Origin: Xenopus tropicalis
Lineage: Eukaryota; Chordata; Amphibia; Anura; Pipidae
Length of the DNA: 64,000 bases
Assembly (NCBI RefSeq): GCF_000004195.4
Contig: NC_030677.2
Span: 201,984,713 to 202,048,712 of the forward strand
Direction of reading: 5' to 3'
Shown here: in pieces, positions 63,969 to 64,000 of the stretch
Layout of the letters: every line of letters begins with the position of its first letter
Position numbering within the stretch: the first letter of the stretch is position 1
Notes under the pieces: generated by a model
The model's database searches: none
Told to the model about the DNA's origin: nothing
The model's input: only the letters and a program-made list of their open reading frames with translations
Translations under genes and position numbers: made by a program

Positions 63969-64000
63969 TTAAAGGGGTGGTTCACCTTTAAGTCAACTCT
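63969..64000 (+). mobile_element. T2-like MITE left end, cut by window edge
   Basis: TTAAAGGGGTGGTTCACCTTTAAGT is the characteristic start of Xenopus T2-type (Kolobok) MITEs; the rest lies outside. Confidence 0.7.

Overview
The window is vertebrate nuclear DNA, almost certainly from an African clawed frog (Xenopus; I cannot separate X. tropicalis from X. laevis by eye). It has short exons with GT/AG boundaries, long introns, and the dense mix of miniature DNA transposons typical of Xenopus: hAT-like elements with 8-bp target duplications, Harbinger-like elements with TAA/TTA duplications, and Kolobok/T2-like elements with TTAA duplications. It also has CR1/L2-like LINE pieces, a Penelope-like element and a Tc1 element. 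Most open frames in the window are chance frames through repeats.

Two protein genes lie on the + strand in tandem. atp8b1 (P4-ATPase, phospholipid flippase) has 27 coding exons from the ATG at 20292 to the stop at 49665. Joined, they give 1249 codons with no frame break, against 1251 in human, and the catalytic Asp falls at residue 454 as in human. The 3' UTR runs to poly(A) signals near 50091 and 50565. nars1 (cytoplasmic asparaginyl-tRNA synthetase) starts at ATG 55067 with a GC-rich promoter just upstream. Its first five coding exons (124 codons) are present and the gene runs off the right edge. The atp8b1 then nars1 order on one strand matches my recollection of human 18q21, so this is conserved synteny.

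Layout: 1-20290 is gene-free by eye (intergenic, or intron 1 of atp8b1 if its untranslated first exon lies upstream). It holds a telomere-like hexamer array (689-2010), an ~80-bp minisatellite (2912-3722), a 62-bp minisatellite (13256-14226), a 24-bp CCAAT-containing minisatellite (12015-12230) and many MITEs. 20291-50590 is atp8b1. 50600-54900 is an intergenic spacer with a LINE interrupted by a MITE. 54900-55066 is the nars1 promoter. 55107-64000 is the 5' part of nars1, with a nearly intact Tc1 element in intron 1 and two inverted MITEs bracketing exon 2.

The most interesting signals are: (i) hammerhead-ribozyme-like folds, one in a Penelope-like element antisense in atp8b1 intron 23 and a second type inside a 105-bp-arm palindrome in intron 6; (ii) a GC-AG intron and two in-frame tandem splice sites in atp8b1; (iii) an ATF4/C/EBP-type amino-acid response element overlapping a 7-codon upstream ORF at nars1; and (iv) inverted MITEs flanking nars1 exon 2, an arrangement known to promote exon circularisation. 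I see no convincing new protein system. The two genes are housekeeping or membrane genes with no shared pathway.
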